Of a stretch of 64,000 nt of DNA, positions 1 through 8,761 are shown one piece after another. The stretch's first letter is position 1. The number at the start of each line of letters is the position of its first letter. The stretch covers positions 744,001 through 808,000 of the forward strand of contig NZ_CP051626.1 in the NCBI RefSeq assembly GCF_012844365.1, given 5' to 3'. The stretch comes from Brevibacterium sp. 'Marine' (GTDB lineage Bacteria > Actinomycetota > Actinomycetes > Actinomycetales > Brevibacteriaceae). The position numbers were made by a program, and so were the translations under genes. Below the pieces are notes generated by a model. It made no database searches. It saw only the letters and a program-made list of their open reading frames with translations, and was not told the DNA's origin.

Positions 1-753
1 CGTGCGGAAGTGCCGGGCACGCGAATCGGCTGGGTGCTCAGGCGCGCAGACCCCGCATCCGTCTACGGCGGGGAGGACCAGGACGGTCTGCCGGCTCGCG
101 GAGCCCTGGGCGCCCGGCTCCGCCGCCTTGTCGAAGATGGAGCCATCGATGTGCATTCCTCTACGACGATCACCGGGTTCGCCGCCGACGGTGGTGGCAC
201 CGTGGCGGCCGAGACCGGCGGTGAGCCGGTGACGCTCCACGCCGATCGGGTCGTCCCGGCCACCGGCTTCCGTCCCGACTTGGGATTCCTGCGCGAGATC
301 CGGCTGAACCTCGACCCGGTTGTCGAAGCTCCGCAGCAGTTGGGGCCGCTCATCGATCCCGAGTATCACAGCTGCGGAACGGTCCCTCCGCATGGCGCCC
401 GGGTGTTGGGGCATCCGGAGCCGAATTTCTACATCGTGGGCATGAAGTCCTACGGGCGAGCCCCGACGTTCCTCATGTACACCGGTTACGAGCAGGTCCG
501 CTCCGTCGTTGCAGCAATTGCAGGGGACCACGAAGCAGCGGATCGAGTCGAGCTCGTCCTGCCGGAGACCGGCGTGTGTTCGACTGACATCGGATCTTCG
601 TGTGACGCGCCGACCGGCAAGCCTGGTTCTGTCGACTTGCCCGCGGCAGGCGCACCGGACGCAGGCGGATGCTGCGGACCTGCGGAGCCGCTAGTGATCG
701 GGATCCCCACGGGGACAGAACACGGGCGATCCGGAGAGAGCAGGAACGACTGA
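1..753 (+). CDS. FAD-dependent oxidoreductase of arsenic-operon type, C-terminal part
   Basis: The reading frame is open from the first base, so the N-terminus with the FAD-binding Rossmann motif lies outside the window; 250 codons are visible. The segment VVPATGFRPDL (about codons 84-94) is the typical ATG-like loop of NAD(P)/FAD-dependent disulfide-reductase and monooxygenase folds. It is followed by the C-terminal FAD-contacting segment around GMKSYGRAPTFLMYTGYEQV. The segment VELVLPETGVCS and a C-terminal pair in GGCCGP resemble flavoproteins (ArsO-like) often found beside arsR/arsB in actinobacteria; this is recognised from family style, not searched. The Cys-rich tail could bind a thiophilic metalloid (inference). 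The stop is the first TGA of a short tandem repeat that follows. An ordinary flavin monooxygenase is the alternative. Confidence 0.7.
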   Translation, partial: RAEVPGTRIGWVLRRADPASVYGGEDQDGLPARGALGARLRRLVEDGAIDVHSSTTITGFAADGGGTVAAETGGEPVTLHADRVVPATGFRPDLGFLREIRLNLDPVVEAPQQLGPLIDPEYHSCGTVPPHGARVLGHPEPNFYIVGMKSYGRAPTFLMYTGYEQVRSVVAAIAGDHEAADRVELVLPETGVCSTDIGSSCDAPTGKPGSVDLPAAGAPDAGGCCGPAEPLVIGIPTGTEHGRSGESRND

Positions 754-874
754 CTCGCGGGCCCGGCCTGCGCCGCCTCGGCTTTCGCCGCCTCGGCGGG
801 CTGACTCGCGAGCTCGGCCCTTTGCCGCTTCGGCGGGGTGACTCGCGAGGTCGGCTTTCGCCGCCTCAGCGGTA
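751..874. repeat. Degenerate direct repeat with GCCGCCTCGG cores
   Basis: Three copies begin with TGACTCGCG at 751, 802 and 839. Each continues with a GC-rich block ending in a GCCGCCTCGGCGG-like core; the second and third copies are diverged at one or two positions. The first TGA is the stop of the upstream oxidoreductase. The block fills the convergent gap and runs to the stop of the minus-strand phosphatase. Confidence 0.7.
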
Positions 875-1519
875 GGTGGCGTTCTTCGGGTCCTGGTGGC
901 CGTGGTCGTTGAACGAGATGAGGCTGGTTCCGCCTCGGCCGGTGATGATCTTCGTGATGCCGGTGTTGATGGTCACTCGGTTGAAGGCCATCCACTGATC
1001 GAAGCCGCCGCCGATCAGACGGGCAGCGGTCCACGCGATGGCGCCGGCGCTTGAGACGACGATCGTCGACTGTCCCGACTCCATGGCTGCGACCGCATCA
1101 TCGAGGGCCCGATCAACGCGTGACGTGAACTGGCTGTAGGTCTCTGTGTAGTCCGCGTCGTGCTCACCCGAGGCCCACCGGGCGGCACCGCGTTCGAGTT
1201 CGCCCTGGAAGATCTTCGAATCGTGCTGAGCGCGGGGGTCGAGATCTTCGAGCACGCCGGTGAGTTCCCATGCGGCATATTCGTTCCAGCCAGCGTCGAC
1301 GTGGGCGTCCATATCGCGGCCGAGTCCTGTGAGGAGGCCTTCGGCGGTCTGGCGCTGTCGCAGCATCTCACCGTGGATGATTCGATCGGGTTCGAATCCT
1401 TGTGAGGCGAGGAAGCGACCGGTGATGCGGCTCTGCTCCTTGCCGAGGTCGGACAGTCGATCATAGTCATCGGTGCCGAACGAAGCCTGTCCGTGCCGGA
1501 CCAGATAGAGCACACTCAT
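866..1519 (-). CDS. Histidine phosphatase family protein
   Basis: A 217-aa cytoplasmic protein of the phosphoglycerate mutase-like branch. The N-terminus carries the hallmark LVRHGQ, with R8-H9-G10; H9 is the phosphorylated catalytic histidine. A second family element appears as GEMLRQRQTA (about residues 50-59), and VVVSSAGAIAW near residue 155 takes the place of the usual C-terminal GH motif. The second histidine normally found there is not in the standard GHG context, so catalysis may differ. The start is ATG after GAGGATG-like sequence. It lies next to the minus-strand LysR gene, 63 bp downstream of it, and might be cotranscribed with it. The substrate cannot be read from sequence; small phosphorylated metabolites are usual for the family. 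Confidence 0.85.
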   Translation of the reverse strand: MSVLYLVRHGQASFGTDDYDRLSDLGKEQSRITGRFLASQGFEPDRIIHGEMLRQRQTAEGLLTGLGRDMDAHVDAGWNEYAAWELTGVLEDLDPRAQHDSKIFQGELERGAARWASGEHDADYTETYSQFTSRVDRALDDAVAAMESGQSTIVVSSAGAIAWTAARLIGGGFDQWMAFNRVTINTGITKIITGRGGTSLISFNDHGHQDPKNATYR

Positions 1520-1582
1520 GAATCACTACATCCTCGTCGTGAAGTCCACGCTGCTTTTCGAGCGATCGTTTTCTGATGCAGT

Positions 1583-2482
1583 CTACGGGACAGCGGTGGG
1601 GAACAGCTGCTGGGCCAGTCGAAGAACCTCGGCGAGGGCGGGGCTGACGCCGTCTCTGCGCCATGCCATGAGCAGCGGAAAAGTTCCCTGCGGGTCCTCG
1701 AGGGGGACGAAGGCGATGTTGGGGAACGAGGCATTCTGCGGCACCGACGACACGGTGACCGAACAGCCGATCTCAGCGCCGACAAGTGAGAGTATCGTCC
1801 ACGTGTCCGGAGCCGTCTGGATGACGGTGGGATTGAACCCGGCCGCCTGCGACAGTCCATAGAGTCGCTCGATCGTCGTCGACCCCGGGTTCGGCGGCAG
1901 CGTGATGAATTCCTCTCCCTCGAGTTGACTCATCGACACCGAAGTTCGGTCTGCCAGGGGATGATCACGGTGCATGGCGACGACGAGTGACTCCTGCGCA
2001 ACGACTCGCGTGTCGACTGCGTGGGGGATGAACGGCCAGTACCCGAAGGCGAGATCCACAGAACCGTCGGCGACGCTGTCGATGGCAGGCAGGGCAAAGG
2101 AGGCACTCTGCAGGCTGAGGTGGATCCCGGGGTGGGTGCCGCGGACGAGCTTGAGCAGACTTCCCATGAGTTTGTGGGTTGCGATGCCGGTGAAAGCTAC
2201 ACGCAAGTGCCCGACCTCTCCCTTCCCTGCGGCCTGCACCGCCGAGTCGGCCAGCCGGTGGCTCATGAGGATGTCGCGCGCAGGTTCGATAAGCGCTCGC
2301 CCGGCGGGAGTCACGCGCACCGACCGGGTGCTGCGTTCGAACAGTTGAGCTGACATATCGGACTCCAGAGTTCGGATGAGGCGGCTGAGGGGCGGCTGGG
2401 TCATGTGAAGTCGTTCCGCAGCGCGGCCGAAATGAAGCTCCTCGGCGAGGACGAGAAACGCGCGGATGTGCTTGGTGTCCAT
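1583..2482 (-). CDS. LysR-type transcriptional regulator
   Basis: A 299-aa protein with an N-terminal winged helix-turn-helix (about residues 1-60; AAERLHMTQPPLSRLIRTLE) and a LysR substrate-binding domain to the C-terminus. It is divergent from the CoA-transferase operon across a 165-bp gap, the usual arrangement for LysR proteins that control the adjacent catabolic operon. The inducer is probably a CoA-pathway acid or ester taken up by the neighbouring MHS transporter (inference). The gap holds an AT-rich stretch near 2560-2600 where both promoters should lie, but I do not see a clean T-N11-A operator that I would annotate. Confidence 0.9.
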   Translation of the reverse strand: MDTKHIRAFLVLAEELHFGRAAERLHMTQPPLSRLIRTLESDMSAQLFERSTRSVRVTPAGRALIEPARDILMSHRLADSAVQAAGKGEVGHLRVAFTGIATHKLMGSLLKLVRGTHPGIHLSLQSASFALPAIDSVADGSVDLAFGYWPFIPHAVDTRVVAQESLVVAMHRDHPLADRTSVSMSQLEGEEFITLPPNPGSTTIERLYGLSQAAGFNPTVIQTAPDTWTILSLVGAEIGCSVTVSSVPQNASFPNIAFVPLEDPQGTFPLLMAWRRDGVSPALAEVLRLAQQLFPTAVP

Positions 2483-2647
2483 ATCTGTGCCTCGTTCATG
2501 AGTTCGGCGCGGCCCTGGGCGTGAGGGGTCAGTTGTTATTCGTGCAGACTATGCATCAATAGTCCTCAGTATAAGTATTGGACGGGTATCAATGATTTTG
2601 AAAGGATGACTCAGGTCACAGCCATTCGAGGTTCGAGGAGGAACGCG

Positions 2648-3562
2648 ATGGATAAGACGATGAGTTTGTCCCAGGCGATCAGCACCTATCTGAACGATGG
2701 GGACACCGTCGCGCTCGAGGGATTCGGTCACATCGTGCCGGTCGCCGCCGCGCACGAGATCATCCGGCAGGGCTTCACAGATCTGATCCTCGCCCGTATG
2801 TCCTGCGATGTCATCGTCGACCAGCTGCTCGGAGCGAATTGCCTGAACGGTCTCATCTCCTCGTTCATCGCCAACAGTTCGGCAGGTTCTCTCCATGAAT
2901 TGCGGCGGCGCATTGAGAAGTCGGACCCGGAGCCGCTGTGGTTCGACGAATACAGTCACGGCGGAATGGTCGCTCGCTATCAGGCCGGTGCCGCGAAGCT
3001 TCCGTTCCAGCCCATCGCCTCCTACCGGGGCAGCGACCTGGCTGCGAAGAATCCGCGGATCAGATCCGTGCCAGACCCCTACGGCGGACCGGACATCCAC
3101 GTCGTCCCCGCACTCAATCCCGACCTCACGATCATCCACGCCCAACGCGCGGACGTGCACGGAAACGTGCAGGCCTGGGGGATGCTCGGGATCCAAACCG
3201 AGGCCGCGTTCGCCGGCCGCCGACTCATCGTCACCGTCGAGGAGATCGTCGACGAGGCTGTCATCCGCTCCGATCCGAACCGCACGATCGTTCCCGCGCA
3301 CGTCGTCGACGCTGTCGTCGCCGTCCCCCGAGGCTCGCATCCTCACTCGGTCCAGGGCTATTACGATCGCGACGACGAGTTCTCGAGACAGTGGTCGGTG
3401 CTCGCCCGCGACGCGGCGGCGGTTCAGAGCTGGCTCGAGACCAGCATTCGCGGCACGAACGATCACGACGAGTTCCTTGCGGCTCTCGGATCGGACCACT
3501 TCGAGCAGATGGCCATCCACGACGCCTATTCGACACCTGTGAACTACGGAGGCCGAGCATGA
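2648..3562 (+). CDS. CoA-transferase family I, subunit A (GctA/IpdA-like)
   Basis: A 304-aa alpha subunit of a heteromeric CoA-transferase-fold enzyme. An in-frame ATG occurs 42 bp upstream, but ATG 2648 is chosen because GAGGAGG stands six bases before it. The early glycine-rich segment VALEGFGHIVPVAA and the central HAQRADVHGNVQ are typical of the glutaconate CoA-transferase/IpdA group. The catalytic glutamate belongs to subunit B. The stop overlaps the subunit B start (ATGA), indicating translational coupling. IpdA/IpdB in mycobacteria hydrolytically open a steroid ring-derived CoA ester, whereas GctAB transfers CoA; sequence reading alone does not separate these. Confidence 0.85.
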   Translation: MDKTMSLSQAISTYLNDGDTVALEGFGHIVPVAAAHEIIRQGFTDLILARMSCDVIVDQLLGANCLNGLISSFIANSSAGSLHELRRRIEKSDPEPLWFDEYSHGGMVARYQAGAAKLPFQPIASYRGSDLAAKNPRIRSVPDPYGGPDIHVVPALNPDLTIIHAQRADVHGNVQAWGMLGIQTEAAFAGRRLIVTVEEIVDEAVIRSDPNRTIVPAHVVDAVVAVPRGSHPHSVQGYYDRDDEFSRQWSVLARDAAAVQSWLETSIRGTNDHDEFLAALGSDHFEQMAIHDAYSTPVNYGGRA

Positions 3563-4407
3563 CGCTGAGCGCTCACGGCATCACTGAGATTCAGACCCGC
3601 GACGAAGTCAGGGAGACCACAACCAGCGAGGTTGCTGGCGACGAGGTCACCAGCAGCGAACTTCTCACGGTCCATTCGGCCCGCGCGCTGGCCGGACGCA
3701 ATGTAGTCTTCGCCGGACACGGTCTCCCCACGCTGGCCGTGTCCCTGGCCCAGCACACTGTGGCGCCGGACGTCGAGATCGTCTACGAGTCGGGGGTCAC
3801 CGGAGCCAGGCCGCCGGCCATGCCGCGCAGCATTTCGGACTCGATTCTCGTCCCGGGAGCCGCCTCGGTGATGCCGATGACTCATCTGTTCAATTACGTA
3901 CTGCAAGGTCAGCGCATCGACGTCGGATTCCTCGGCGCAGCCCAGGTCGACAAGTACGGGAACCTCAACTCCACTCTCATCGGTGAGGACTGGGAGCACC
4001 CCGACAGCCGACTTCCGGGCTCAGGCGGAGCCATCGAGGCCATGGCGGGCGCGTCCGAGATCTTCCTCGTCATGCGCCGACATACCCCGCGTACCTTCGT
4101 CGAGTCCTTGGACTTCGTCACCTCCCCGGGGCCGAAGAAGGCCGCCGAGGCTGCGGTCGGGTCAATGCCGGCGGGCGCTGGCGTGACCCATGTGATCACT
4201 GACATGGGAATCATGACGCGCTTCGCCCAGGACGAAGAACTCACACTCACGGCCGTTCACCCCGGTGTCGACCCCGCCGAAGTGGTGCGCCAGACCGGGT
4301 GGAGCTTACAGGTCTCGCCCGACCTGGAGACGACGCTGCCGCCGACTCTGGGTGAGCTGGCGCTGCTGCGAGAGACGCTCGATCCCACCCGCATCTACCT
4401 GCGCTGA
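3559..4407 (+). CDS. CoA-transferase family I, subunit B (GctB/IpdB-like)
   Basis: A 282-aa beta subunit. The start is the ATG overlapping the subunit A stop, preceded by GGAGGCCGAGC. The segment IVYESGVTGARP places E77 at the position of the active-site glutamate in family I transferases. GAAQVDKYGNLNST and SRLPGSGGA are characteristic of the GctB/IpdB group. The first ~30 residues (repetitive, Thr/Glu-rich) are not conserved-looking and may be dispensable. It forms an operon with subunit A and is followed after 144 bp by an MHS-family transporter, so the three genes look like an uptake-and-activation module for a carboxylate, probably under the divergent LysR protein (inference). Confidence 0.85.
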   Translation: MTLSAHGITEIQTRDEVRETTTSEVAGDEVTSSELLTVHSARALAGRNVVFAGHGLPTLAVSLAQHTVAPDVEIVYESGVTGARPPAMPRSISDSILVPGAASVMPMTHLFNYVLQGQRIDVGFLGAAQVDKYGNLNSTLIGEDWEHPDSRLPGSGGAIEAMAGASEIFLVMRRHTPRTFVESLDFVTSPGPKKAAEAAVGSMPAGAGVTHVITDMGIMTRFAQDEELTLTAVHPGVDPAEVVRQTGWSLQVSPDLETTLPPTLGELALLRETLDPTRIYLR

Positions 4408-4458
4408 ACCGGAAGCCTCGCCAGCCGACCCATGTCCACGGGCAATTATCGGCGACAG

Positions 4459-4514
4459 CCACCCACTGAGGCCCCCTGCCCACTGCGGCTCCCCACCCAC
4501 TGAGGTCCCCTGCC
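4459..4514. repeat. 22-bp direct repeat, two copies
   Basis: Two copies of a 22-bp unit starting CCACCCACTGAGG occupy 4459-4480 and 4493-4514, differing at one base, with a related fragment (CCCACTGCGG) between them. They fill the gap between the CoA-transferase stop and the MHS transporter. No hairpin is evident; the function is unknown. Confidence 0.75.
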
Positions 4515-4551
4515 GAACACGCGAGAATTCGAATCGAAGAAAGTTGAAATC

Positions 4552-5931
4552 ATGTCAATGAAGACAAGAGCCCAGGTCACCTCCCCTCCTGATCCGAACG
4601 TGACTCGTCCCGAGCTGCGCCGTGCCGCATGGTCATCCTGGCTTGGCAGTTCGCTCGAGTACATGGACTTCACCCTCTACACACTCGCCTCAGCCTTGGT
4701 TTTCGGGCCGCTCTTCTTTCCCAATGAGACTCCTGCGGTCGCGTTGATCTCGAGTCTCGGTGTCTATGGATCCGGGTTCGTCGTCCGGCCGATCGGCGGG
4801 TACGTCTTCGGCCGAGTCGGTGACAAGCACGGACGTCGGATCGTCCTCATCGTGACCCTTTCCATGATGGGCATCGCGACTATGGGCATCGGGCTTCTGC
4901 CGACTTATGCGCAGATCGGCATCTGGGCACCGGCTCTGCTGGTCGTTCTCCGACTCGTGCAGGGGTTCGGGGCCGGAGCCGAATTGGCCGGAGCGTCGGT
5001 GCTCTTGGTCGAATCGTCGCCTGTGCGTCGCCGTGGGCTCTTCGGGGCGATCGTGGCGATGGGGACCAACAGCGGAATCTTCCTGGCCACAGTTCTGTGG
5101 ACCCTGCTCACTCTGCTGCCGGACGATGCCTTCCTGAGCTGGGGTTGGAGGGTGCCCTTCCTGCTCAGCATCGTCACCACATTCGTGGCACTGGTGATTC
5201 GCACGAAGGTCAGGGAATCCCCGGTATTCGAGGAAGCCAAGGAACGCCGTGCGGAGGTCGCAGCGCACAAGGTGGAGCAGCCGAGCATCCTCGTCGAGGC
5301 GCGCCGGTCGACGAAGTCGTTCCTGCTCGCCTTGGGCATCCGAATGGGCGAGAATTCTGCGGTCTACCTGGTCAAAGGCTTCATGGTCGGATGGGTCGTG
5401 ACTACGACCGGCCTTGATTCCGCAGTGGTCACGACCGGGATCATGATCGGAACCGTCATCGGCTTCGCGACCGTGCCTTACTTCGGCAAGCTCAGCGACA
5501 AGGTGGGCCGTCGGCCGGTGTTCCTGGGATTCACACTCTTCCAGATCCTCTTCGCGATTCCGGCCATGCTGCTCATCGAGACCGGCAATCCGATTGTCAT
5601 CGCCGCTGTCTTCGCGGTCTTTGTAGGCGGCCCCCTGCCGAACCTGTACGGAGTTGAGTCGAGCTGGTTGGTCGAACTGTTCGGATCGAAGCACCGGTAT
5701 ACGTTCATGACCACGATCAAGGAAGTCGGTTCGGTCGTCTCCGGCGGTCTGGCACCGGTGATCGCCGCCTCGCTCGTCGCGGTGATCACCGACACGTGGT
5801 GGCCCGTCGCGATCGTTCTCATCCTCTTCGCAGGCTGCGGTCTGCTCGGCGCACTCTTCGCACCCGAAACCCGTGGTCGCGACCTCACGACTGAAGACGA
5901 CGCAGTGGACGAACTGCACCCGATGCAGTAG
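4552..5931 (+). CDS. MFS transporter, metabolite:H+ symporter (MHS) type
   Basis: A 459-aa integral membrane protein with about 12 hydrophobic segments. The N-terminal SSWLGSSLEYMDFTLY is the MHS-subfamily signature (compare ShiA, ProP, KgtP). GRVGDKHGRR after TM2 is the MFS loop 2-3 motif, and GKLSDKVGRRP repeats it in the second half. Substrates of the subfamily are carboxylates, shikimate or betaine, imported with protons. ATG 4552 and ATG 4558 are both possible; neither has a strong ribosome site. It is adjacent to the CoA-transferase operon on the same strand, consistent with import of the acid that the transferase activates (inference). Confidence 0.88.
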   Translation: MSMKTRAQVTSPPDPNVTRPELRRAAWSSWLGSSLEYMDFTLYTLASALVFGPLFFPNETPAVALISSLGVYGSGFVVRPIGGYVFGRVGDKHGRRIVLIVTLSMMGIATMGIGLLPTYAQIGIWAPALLVVLRLVQGFGAGAELAGASVLLVESSPVRRRGLFGAIVAMGTNSGIFLATVLWTLLTLLPDDAFLSWGWRVPFLLSIVTTFVALVIRTKVRESPVFEEAKERRAEVAAHKVEQPSILVEARRSTKSFLLALGIRMGENSAVYLVKGFMVGWVVTTTGLDSAVVTTGIMIGTVIGFATVPYFGKLSDKVGRRPVFLGFTLFQILFAIPAMLLIETGNPIVIAAVFAVFVGGPLPNLYGVESSWLVELFGSKHRYTFMTTIKEVGSVVSGGLAPVIAASLVAVITDTWWPVAIVLILFAGCGLLGALFAPETRGRDLTTEDDAVDELHPMQ

Positions 5932-6186
5932 ATGAGGGCCGGAACCGTGCGTAGGCGAAGGTCGGGCCTCTGAGATGGACGGCCCTGTGAGATGGACGGA
6001 GGCTGCTCCTGTGGGGTGGACGGCGACCGGCTCACTGCGGTCGGCGATGGCGCTTCCGCCGAATCGCGCTCAGCGGTTTCGGTGTGAAGGCGTATTGCCG
6101 CCAGCGCTGTGGACCTGGCTGTCTGGCTTCGGTACGGCGTGGGCGCTGTGTTCGGACAGACCGGTGCAACCGAGCTGCGCGAGAGG

Positions 6187-8667
6187 TCAGAATGGCGGGG
6201 GATCGACCTCGAGGTCGTGTTCCCAGTTCACCGTCTTGGAGACGAAACGGTGGTCCCAGGGATCGTCGGCTCCAGCGTCCTTGGAGCCGGAAGCGTCCTC
6301 AGACTGCGTCTTGACCTCCGAGTCGCTGATGCTCGAGCCCGTGCTGGTACGAGCGCTGGGTTTGTCGAGCCCGTTCGGGTCGACGGTGATGTCGTCGATG
6401 TCGAGACCCGCGAGACGCGCCCATTTGACGACTCGTGCATACTTGGCGTTCCCAGTCAGCTGCTTCATTGCAGCTGGGTCGATGCCGGCGGGGAGGCACG
6501 GCTGGAAGACAGAGTTCTCCCAATCGAGGCAGCGTTCAAGCCGCAGCCGCCTGATTTCTGCCTGCTGCTCCCGATACGCCTCCGACAGTTGCCGCTGTCG
6601 AGCTTCGCGTTCCTCTCGCTGACGCCTCTCCTCGTCGCGCCGGCGCTTCTCTTCGTCGCGCTGGCGGATCGTCGACTCACCGGGCATGAGTTCGAGCACC
6701 CTCGGTGCTGGCGGGACCATCGACCAGGGCAGTTTCCACCGCTTGAGACCCAGTCGTCCCAAGGCATCGAATTCGAGCGCTTGGGCCACATTGATCGGCT
6801 GGCCGGGCGCCGACACAGTAGTCGTGATCCCGTGCCTGAACTCGTAGTCGAGCTCACCGGATTTGGGCATAGTGACCCGAAGGCGGCCGGCGGTCTTCAG
6901 TGCATGGTGTTTCTTGCACAGAGGATGCAGGTTTCCGAACCGAGTGAGACCGCCCTTGAGCGGATTCAGGTGGAAGAACGGAACGACGTGGTCGATCTCC
7001 GACTTCTCGGCCCGACGCGAGCAGCCGGGAACGGTGCACACCGTCCACTGCTCGACCAGGGTCTTCCGAAGATCTCTGGGGACTTGGTAAGTCGTCGCTT
7101 TGGCGTCGACGGGAGTGCCGGTGCCGGGGTCGGTGAGGATCCGTTGGATGCTCTTCGAGCGGCCGGCGATAGTGCGGGCCACCTCGGCGGGTACAGGCGA
7201 GCCGTCGGCAAAAGTGCCGGGCAGGTCCGAATCTTCAGTGAGGGTGAGGAAGGGAACGGTCACCACGGTAGCAGCCTGATGCGATAGCCACCACGCATTG
7301 GTGGGCATACGCAGCTTGACGAAATACTCAACGGGTCCGTCAGCGTCCTCACCGTCGGGGCAGAACGCCGAGCCGACGGACCGGTCGGCAGCAGAGCAAG
7401 CGTCGGACGATTCCTCGGCGCCGCCGGCTGAACACCCGTCGGACGTCTCCATTGCGTCGCCGGCTGAGCCCGAAGCAACATGCTTCGCAAAGTCGGCGAC
7501 GGCGTCGTCGGAGTTCATATCCGGAATGAGCTCGCCGTCGGCGTCGAGCAGCGATGTGTCTTTGGCTGTTTGGATTCCCGTGATCCGATCGACCGACACG
7601 ACCTTGACCTTGAGCTCCGGGACAGGCCGGATGAACAGATCGTACTCGAGCTGGGAGATGGAGCGGTCATCGCTGATCTCAACGCCCACGGGTAAGTTGA
7701 ATGCCGACTTGTTCTTGCCATGCACGGCAAGAGCCATGCCTTGGATCCGGTTGTAGCAGGCGAAGATCTCCGCCGAGGGTCCGCTGACGGTCAGGCAAGC
7801 TGAGCCGTCCTTGTAGCCGTCGACATCGATGCGACGACGCTTGGTGGCGAGCTCGGTATTGTCGACGGGCGGAATGAGCAGGGCGATCATTTTGGCCAGA
7901 TCACGGCGCAGAGTCTCGCAGGTGATATCGGCGCGCCGGGCCGCCAGGAAGATATCGAGTTTCGGAAGGAAGGCGAACGCGACGTCGGCACACTGGCGGG
8001 CAACCACGTCGACATGGGCTTGGGTGAACTCTCCGGCGCGGACCCGGTCGGCGAAGCGGGGAAGACCATAGAAGATCGTCATCGCGCCGGTCAGCTGACG
8101 GTAGGTGCGCGCAGTATTGGTCCCCAGCACCGTCGAGATCTCAACGAGGTCCTCCGCGTCGACATAGTCATAGACCCATTTCGAGAAGCAGATGCCTTCA
8201 TCGAGCTCGGGCAATTCAGGCAGGACCTTCTTCTCGGACTCAGCCGCCTTTTCCACCTGCGCGCTGGCGAAGTCGGCATCATAAGGCACTACTGCTGCGG
8301 AGGAAGGCGCATCGGTCGACGACGGTGCGTCCGTGGGTGCGATCTCGAACGTATCCGCCGAGCCGAAGCCGGTGGTCTGTTCGGACTCTTCGGCTCGACG
8401 CTCGAAGGTTGCAGCAATCGTCTCGCAGCGGAAAGGCTCGGACCCCTCGGGCATGGGGAGTTCGAACTCGATGAACACCTGTTCGAGTACGACCGAAGAG
8501 ACCGACTCGAGGAGCGAGAAATGCGCACGATCGGAAGCGACGGCATTCTCGGCGAAGCGAGACATGCTGGATTCGAAGCGGACGGCGAATCGCGGTGACG
8601 GCGAAGTCTGTGCTGCGCCCGGCTCTTCGGCCCGACCCGGGGTCGAACGGTTGGTGGTGCCCTTCAT
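6187..8667 (-). CDS. DUF222 / HNH endonuclease domain protein (13E12 type)
   Basis: An 826-aa protein, long for this family. The N-terminal half (about residues 150-370) resembles the DUF222 region. The HNH nuclease core lies at roughly residues 545-595: a CxxxxC pair in CTVPGCSRR, then IDHVVPF, GNLHPLC and KKHH, giving the catalytic D-H, N and final H positions plus a second CxxC-like zinc pair. A Ser/Asp/Cys-rich insertion (about 395-430) and a highly charged Arg/Glu coiled coil after the HNH domain are linker-like. Members are multicopy in actinobacteria and their role is not settled. The start is ATG 8667 with AGGTG upstream. A candidate promoter lies at 8733-8761 in an AT-richer stretch. 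Confidence 0.88.
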   Translation of the reverse strand: MKGTTNRSTPGRAEEPGAAQTSPSPRFAVRFESSMSRFAENAVASDRAHFSLLESVSSVVLEQVFIEFELPMPEGSEPFRCETIAATFERRAEESEQTTGFGSADTFEIAPTDAPSSTDAPSSAAVVPYDADFASAQVEKAAESEKKVLPELPELDEGICFSKWVYDYVDAEDLVEISTVLGTNTARTYRQLTGAMTIFYGLPRFADRVRAGEFTQAHVDVVARQCADVAFAFLPKLDIFLAARRADITCETLRRDLAKMIALLIPPVDNTELATKRRRIDVDGYKDGSACLTVSGPSAEIFACYNRIQGMALAVHGKNKSAFNLPVGVEISDDRSISQLEYDLFIRPVPELKVKVVSVDRITGIQTAKDTSLLDADGELIPDMNSDDAVADFAKHVASGSAGDAMETSDGCSAGGAEESSDACSAADRSVGSAFCPDGEDADGPVEYFVKLRMPTNAWWLSHQAATVVTVPFLTLTEDSDLPGTFADGSPVPAEVARTIAGRSKSIQRILTDPGTGTPVDAKATTYQVPRDLRKTLVEQWTVCTVPGCSRRAEKSEIDHVVPFFHLNPLKGGLTRFGNLHPLCKKHHALKTAGRLRVTMPKSGELDYEFRHGITTTVSAPGQPINVAQALEFDALGRLGLKRWKLPWSMVPPAPRVLELMPGESTIRQRDEEKRRRDEERRQREEREARQRQLSEAYREQQAEIRRLRLERCLDWENSVFQPCLPAGIDPAAMKQLTGNAKYARVVKWARLAGLDIDDITVDPNGLDKPSARTSTGSSISDSEVKTQSEDASGSKDAGADDPWDHRFVSKTVNWEHDLEVDPPPF

Positions 8668-8732
8668 TGCGTTTTCACCTGCCTCGGACTTCGTTGTCGG
8701 GAGTGGTGCTGAATCGAAAAGCTGTTAATTCT

Positions 8733-8761
8733 ATGATAAGCGTTCAAACGGACAGTCACAA
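8733..8761 (-). promoter_or_regulatory. Candidate sigma-70 type promoter of the DUF222/HNH gene
   Basis: On the minus strand TTGTGA (8761-8756) and TATCAT (8738-8733) are spaced by exactly 17 bases, upstream of the 8667 start. The surrounding stretch is clearly AT-richer than the genome. This is a sequence match only. Confidence 0.45.

Noticed and set aside
5932..6186. Hairpin terminator between the MHS and DUF222 genes
   Set aside because: Only imperfect pairing (GAGGGCC/GGGCCTC type) and short GATGGACGG direct repeats are visible; not strong enough to annotate.
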